Of a DNA stretch of 45,206 nucleotides, positions 42,160-45,206 are shown piece by piece. How positions within the stretch are numbered: the first letter of the stretch is position 1; each line of letters begins with the position of its first letter. The stretch spans positions 1 to 45,206 of the forward strand of contig NZ_PDWK01000021.1 in the NCBI RefSeq assembly GCF_010093135.1, in the 5' to 3' direction. The position numbers and the translations under genes are program-made. This DNA comes from Pseudoxanthomonas taiwanensis (lineage in GTDB: Bacteria > Pseudomonadota > Gammaproteobacteria > Xanthomonadales > Xanthomonadaceae). The notes beneath the pieces were generated by a model, which worked only from the letters and a program-made list of their open reading frames with translations, was not told the DNA's origin and made no database searches.

Positions 42160-42908
42160 CCCGGCTCAGCGTCAACGTGAACAAGGTGGCGGTGCTGCGC
42201 AATTCCCGCGGCGGCCGCGAACCCGACGTGCTGGCCGCCGCCCGTGCCTGCCTGGATGCCGGCGCCCACGGCATCACCGTGCACCCGCGGCCGGACCGGC
42301 GTCACATCGTGGCCGAGGACCTGCCCGGCCTGGCCGCGCTGTGCGCCGAGTACCACGTGGAACTGAACATCGAGGGCAACCCGTTCGCGCCGCCACGGCC
42401 GGGTTACCCGGGCCTGCTGGCCCTGTGCGAGCAGGTGCGCCCGGCACAGGTGACACTGGTGCCCGACGCCGACGGCCAGCTGACCTCCGACCACGGCTTC
42501 GCCTTCGACGGCGACACCACCGCGCTGGCGGAGCAGGTGGCGGCCTTCGCCGGGCTGGGTTGCCGGGTCAGCCTGTTCGTCGATCCGGGCGTGCGCGACC
42601 TGGAGCGCGCGGCCGCGCTGGGCGCGCACCGGGTGGAGATCTACACCGGTCCCTACGCCGAGGCCTTCGCCACCGGTGACGCGGCCACGGCCCTGCAGGC
42701 CTGCGCGGACACCGCGCGCCGGGCCCGGGCCGCGGGCCTGGGCGTCAACGCCGGCCACGACCTGTCCCAGGCCAACCTCGGCGCCTTCCTGGCCGCGGTG
42801 CCGGAGGTGCTGGAGGTGTCCATCGGCCATGCGCTGGTCGGCGAGGCCCTGCACGCCGGCCTGGCCGCCACCGTGCGCGGCTACCTGGGCATCCTCGCCC
42901 GCGCCTGA
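42156..42908 (+). CDS. pdxJ: Pyridoxine 5'-phosphate synthase
   Basis: The 250-residue TIM-barrel enzyme makes pyridoxine 5'-phosphate from deoxyxylulose 5-phosphate and 3-amino-2-oxopropyl phosphate. Conserved segments are [78 protein letters not shown] and [13 protein letters not shown]. It overlaps the upstream membrane-protein gene by four bases and is convergent with the exbBD operon, an arrangement known from Xanthomonas. Confidence 0.96.
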   Translation: MTRLSVNVNKVAVLRNSRGGREPDVLAAARACLDAGAHGITVHPRPDRRHIVAEDLPGLAALCAEYHVELNIEGNPFAPPRPGYPGLLALCEQVRPAQVTLVPDADGQLTSDHGFAFDGDTTALAEQVAAFAGLGCRVSLFVDPGVRDLERAAALGAHRVEIYTGPYAEAFATGDAATALQACADTARRARAAGLGVNAGHDLSQANLGAFLAAVPEVLEVSIGHALVGEALHAGLAATVRGYLGILARA

Positions 42909-42936
42909 CCCGCGGCCGTCACCCTGCAGCAACGCG

Positions 42937-42970
42937 CAAAGAAAAAGCGCCGCCCCTTCCGGGGCGGCGC
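42937..42970. terminator. Terminator between pdxJ and exbD2
   Basis: The 10-bp stem GCGCCGCCCC/GGGGCGGCGC (42947-42956 and 42961-42970) has loop TTCC. On the minus strand it is followed by TTTTTC, so it ends the exbBD transcript; for pdxJ it is only a hairpin. Confidence 0.88.
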
Positions 42971-43046
42971 CGATGCTTGCGGCCGGGCTGGCCGCCTGGC
43001 GCCCGGGTCCCGCCGCTGCAGGGGAGCGGGACCGGGCGCGAAGCGG

Positions 43047-43460
43047 TTACGGCTGGATGAAGTTGATCTTCTTCATGTCCGCGTTCTTGGCCGCGGCCAG
43101 GACCTTGGTCATGACCTCGTACTCGGCGTCGCCGCTGGCGTCGATGCGCAGCTCCGGCTGGTTGGTCGGATCGCGCTGCACCTCGGTCTCCATCCTCTGC
43201 TGGAGCTCGCGGATCGAGATCGGGCTGTTGTTCCAGAAGATCTGGTTGGTCGCATCGATGCGCAGCTCGATCGGCGGCGGCGGCTCACGCAACTGCGGCG
43301 GCGGGTTGATCACCCGCTGCGGCAGGGCCACGTCGATCGGGTAGGTCATGATCGGCGCGGTCACGATGAAGATGATCAGCAACACCAGCATCACGTCGAT
43401 CAGCGGCGTGACGTTGATCTCGGCCATGGGGCCCTTGTTGCCCCCGGTACTGAAAGCCAT
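43047..43460 (-). CDS. exbD2: ExbD-type biopolymer transport protein (second copy)
   Basis: The 137-residue protein has one N-terminal transmembrane helix ([17 protein letters not shown]) with the essential Asp in [10 protein letters not shown], and a periplasmic domain ending in MKKINFIQP. With ExbB it uses the proton gradient to drive TonB. It lies three bases after exbD1. Two tandem exbD genes are a known xanthomonad feature; in X. campestris exbD2 was reported to matter in plant interactions rather than iron uptake. Confidence 0.94.
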   Translation of the reverse strand: MAFSTGGNKGPMAEINVTPLIDVMLVLLIIFIVTAPIMTYPIDVALPQRVINPPPQLREPPPPIELRIDATNQIFWNNSPISIRELQQRMETEVQRDPTNQPELRIDASGDAEYEVMTKVLAAAKNADMKKINFIQP

Positions 43461-43463
43461 GGG

Positions 43464-43889
43464 TTACGGACCCTTTTCTTTGGTTGCGACAAAGCCGATG
43501 TCCAGCATGCCGTTGCGCTGGGCGATCTGGGTGATCTCGTTGATCGTGCGCATCTTGGTCGTGCGGTCACCGCGCAGGTTGAGCGGCGGCTGCGGGACCT
43601 GCTGGGCGGCGCTGGACAGACGGGACTCGAGGATGTCCTTGTTGATCGGCTCGTCGTTCCAGTAGAGCGAGCCGTCCTCCTTCACCGACACGGTGATCGG
43701 CATGAGCCGGTCGTTCTTGTCCTCTTCCTTGTGGACGAGGTTCGCCTCCGGCAGCTCCACCTTCACCTTGTGCGCCATCAGCGGCGCGGTGATGATGAAG
43801 ATGATGAGCAGCACCAGCATCACGTCCACCAGGGGCGTGACGTTGATGTCGTTCATCGGGCCGCTGTTGTTGCCGGTACTGAAGGCCAT
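43464..43889 (-). CDS. exbD1: ExbD-type biopolymer transport protein (first copy)
   Basis: The 141-residue protein has the same plan as its neighbour: [20 protein letters not shown] with the conserved Asp in the single helix, then a periplasmic domain ending in LDIGFVATKEKGP. It is the partner of ExbB in the inner-membrane TonB motor. It lies 43 bases after exbB. Confidence 0.95.
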   Translation of the reverse strand: MAFSTGNNSGPMNDINVTPLVDVMLVLLIIFIITAPLMAHKVKVELPEANLVHKEEDKNDRLMPITVSVKEDGSLYWNDEPINKDILESRLSSAAQQVPQPPLNLRGDRTTKMRTINEITQIAQRNGMLDIGFVATKEKGP

Positions 43890-43932
43890 GGGGCTCTCCG
43901 AGTGTTACTGGGACGACGCTTCGGCAACCGGC

Positions 43933-44688
43933 TCAGCGGACGCGCGAGCCGGTGGCGAAGAAGTCGTGCAGATCGTGGGCGAACGCGTCGAACTTGGCGA
44001 TCGTGGCGCTGTTGATCTTGCTGAAGAAGTTGAAGGCGAACACCGCCGGGATGGCGACGAACAGACCGATGGCGGTCATGATCAGCGCCTCGCCCACCGG
44101 GCCGGCCACGGCATCGATGGAGGCCGAACCAGTGGCGCCGATGCGGATCAGGGCGCCGTAGATGCCCCACACCGTACCCAGCAGACCCACGAACGGGGCG
44201 GTCGCACCGACGGTCGCCAGCAGCACCATGCCCGACTGCAGCTTGGCGCTCTCGCGGGTGACGGCCTGGCGCAGGGCGCGGTCCACGAACTCCGAGCGGC
44301 TCAGGCTCTCACCCAGGCCACCGGCCTCGGAACGCTGGTGGTGGGCGGCCGCCTGGGCGGCGTCCAGGGCGATCTTCGAGAACGGCTCGCTGCGCGGCTG
44401 CTCTTCCATGACGCGGATGGCTTCCTGGGCGTTCGGGGCTTCCCAGAAGGCGCTGATCACGCGGTCGGCGGCCGCCTTCAGGCGGGCGTTCTTGATGGCG
44501 TTGAAGATGGTCCAGTACCAGGACAGGGCCGACATCACCACGAGGGTGATCAGCACGACCCAGGACACGGCGAACTCGCCCGGCTTGGAGACCATCTCGG
44601 AGATCAGATGGTCGAAGCCCATCTGCGTGAGGGCGGAGGCGCTGTTACCCCCAGCAGCGGCGGAGGCGATGATGAGTTCCTGCAGCAT
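43933..44688 (-). CDS. exbB: ExbB/MotA-TolQ-ExbB family proton channel protein
   Basis: The 251-residue inner-membrane protein has three transmembrane helices (about 27-49, 155-180 and 190-213) and the family segments LATVGATAPFVGLLGTVWGIYGAL and GPVGEALIMTAIGLFVAIPAVFAFNFF. It forms the pentameric proton channel with ExbD. It is 82 bases after tonB; that gap holds GGGGGGAAGG-type purine runs but no clear promoter. Confidence 0.96.
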   Translation of the reverse strand: MLQELIIASAAAGGNSASALTQMGFDHLISEMVSKPGEFAVSWVVLITLVVMSALSWYWTIFNAIKNARLKAAADRVISAFWEAPNAQEAIRVMEEQPRSEPFSKIALDAAQAAAHHQRSEAGGLGESLSRSEFVDRALRQAVTRESAKLQSGMVLLATVGATAPFVGLLGTVWGIYGALIRIGATGSASIDAVAGPVGEALIMTAIGLFVAIPAVFAFNFFSKINSATIAKFDAFAHDLHDFFATGSRVR

Positions 44689-44770
44689 GACGCTTACCTT
44701 TTGGTGTGATTGGTGATGAAGGGGGGAAGGGGGCCGGAGCCAGGTCCGGTTCCGGCCCGGAAAGAGGCAA

Positions 44771-45206
44771 TCAACCCAGGGTGAAGTTCACCGGGACCCG
44801 GACGCGACCGGCCGCCTTCTGGCCGTTCACGATGGCGGGATTGAAACGCCACTTGCGGGCGGCCTCGACCGCGGCACGGTCCAGGTCGCGATTGCGGCTC
44901 GACTTCTCGACCGTCACGTTGGTCACGTTACCGTTCGCATCGACGTCGATGACAAGGATGACCTCGCCCTCGATGCCGGCGCGCGCGGGGGCCGGCGGGT
45001 AGCGCGGCGGGTTCATGTTCTTCGACGAGATGTCCACGCTGGCGGCCACGTCCGCCACGGGGGCCGGCGGCGCCGGCGGCGCGGGCGGCTCGTAGACGTC
45101 GGTGGGACGCGGCTCGGCCACCTCGATCGGCGGCGCCTCCGGCGGCGGCGGCACCGGCGACGGCTTGGGCGGCGACAGCTCCTTGATCGGCGGCGGCGGC
45201 TTGTCC
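44771..45206 (-). CDS. tonB: TonB energy transducer (5' part beyond the window)
   Basis: The visible 145 codons are the C-terminal part of TonB: a Pro-rich periplasmic spacer (KPPPPIKELSPPKPSP onward) and the C-terminal domain (NPPRYPPAPARAGIEGEVIL, DRAAVEAARKWRFNPAIVNG, VRVPVNFTLG) that contacts the TonB box of receptors. The transmembrane anchor lies outside the window; the frame is open to the last base. It heads the tonB-exbB-exbD1-exbD2 operon that powers receptors such as the two encoded here. Confidence 0.93.
   Translation of the reverse strand, partial: DKPPPPIKELSPPKPSPVPPPPEAPPIEVAEPRPTDVYEPPAPPAPPAPVADVAASVDISSKNMNPPRYPPAPARAGIEGEVILVIDVDANGNVTNVTVEKSSRNRDLDRAAVEAARKWRFNPAIVNGQKAAGRVRVPVNFTLG

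Overview
The window is a G+C-rich (roughly 70 % by eye) chromosomal segment of a gammaproteobacterium of the Xanthomonadaceae/Lysobacteraceae type (Luteimonas, Lysobacter or Pseudoxanthomonas-like). The evidence is the tonB-exbB-exbD1-exbD2 cluster next to pdxJ, an outer-membrane receptor of the Xanthomonas/Caulobacter TonB-dependent type, phenylalanine hydroxylase next to an Lrp-type regulator, and -10 boxes of the TAGAAT/TAGACT type. No rRNA, tRNA, CRISPR array, phage or transposase gene was seen.

Layout. 1-109: a 45-bp perfect inverted repeat at the window edge. 156-3775: housekeeping and envelope genes (LysM protein, lipoprotein, rhomboid protease, class A acid phosphatase, AIM24 protein). 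3811-9400: a four-helix membrane protein and an attC-like 60-mer, then an Lrp regulator divergent from phhA, a TonB-dependent receptor and an aromatic aminotransferase. 9469-10713: a small FPASDP protein divergent from Ku (end joining).

10732-31779 is a complete uronate/pectin-type utilisation locus. It contains kdgK, a large TonB-dependent receptor, a 1270-residue secreted LamG protein of unknown activity, a GH43 enzyme, two secreted esterases, a hydratase, a three-part TRAP transporter, a LacI regulator, kduI, kduD and a secreted SGNH-esterase/cupin fusion. A shared operator, TGACACCGGTTACC or half-sites of it, lies before each transcription unit and ties the locus into one regulon. KduI, KduD and KdgK consume 4,5-unsaturated uronate, yet no known polysaccharide lyase is encoded. 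The 1270-residue protein is therefore the leading candidate for a lyase of an undescribed or rarely described family.

31781-32863 encodes a PA0069-type radical SAM protein. 33086-40062 holds a sigma-54 activator gene convergent with a six-gene operon matching the functional-amyloid fapABCDEF system in order and domain architecture: FapA-like, two triple-repeat amyloid subunits, a C39 peptidase, a FapE-like protein and a coiled-coil plus beta-barrel exporter. A -24/-12 promoter lies 35 bp before the first gene, with a palindrome at an enhancer-like distance. FapA-like and FapE-like proteins carry motifs resembling the double-glycine leaders cut by C39 peptidases.

40374-45206 carries cardiolipin synthase, a small membrane protein, pdxJ and, convergent to them, exbD2, exbD1, exbB and a tonB cut by the window end, which energise receptors like the two in this window.
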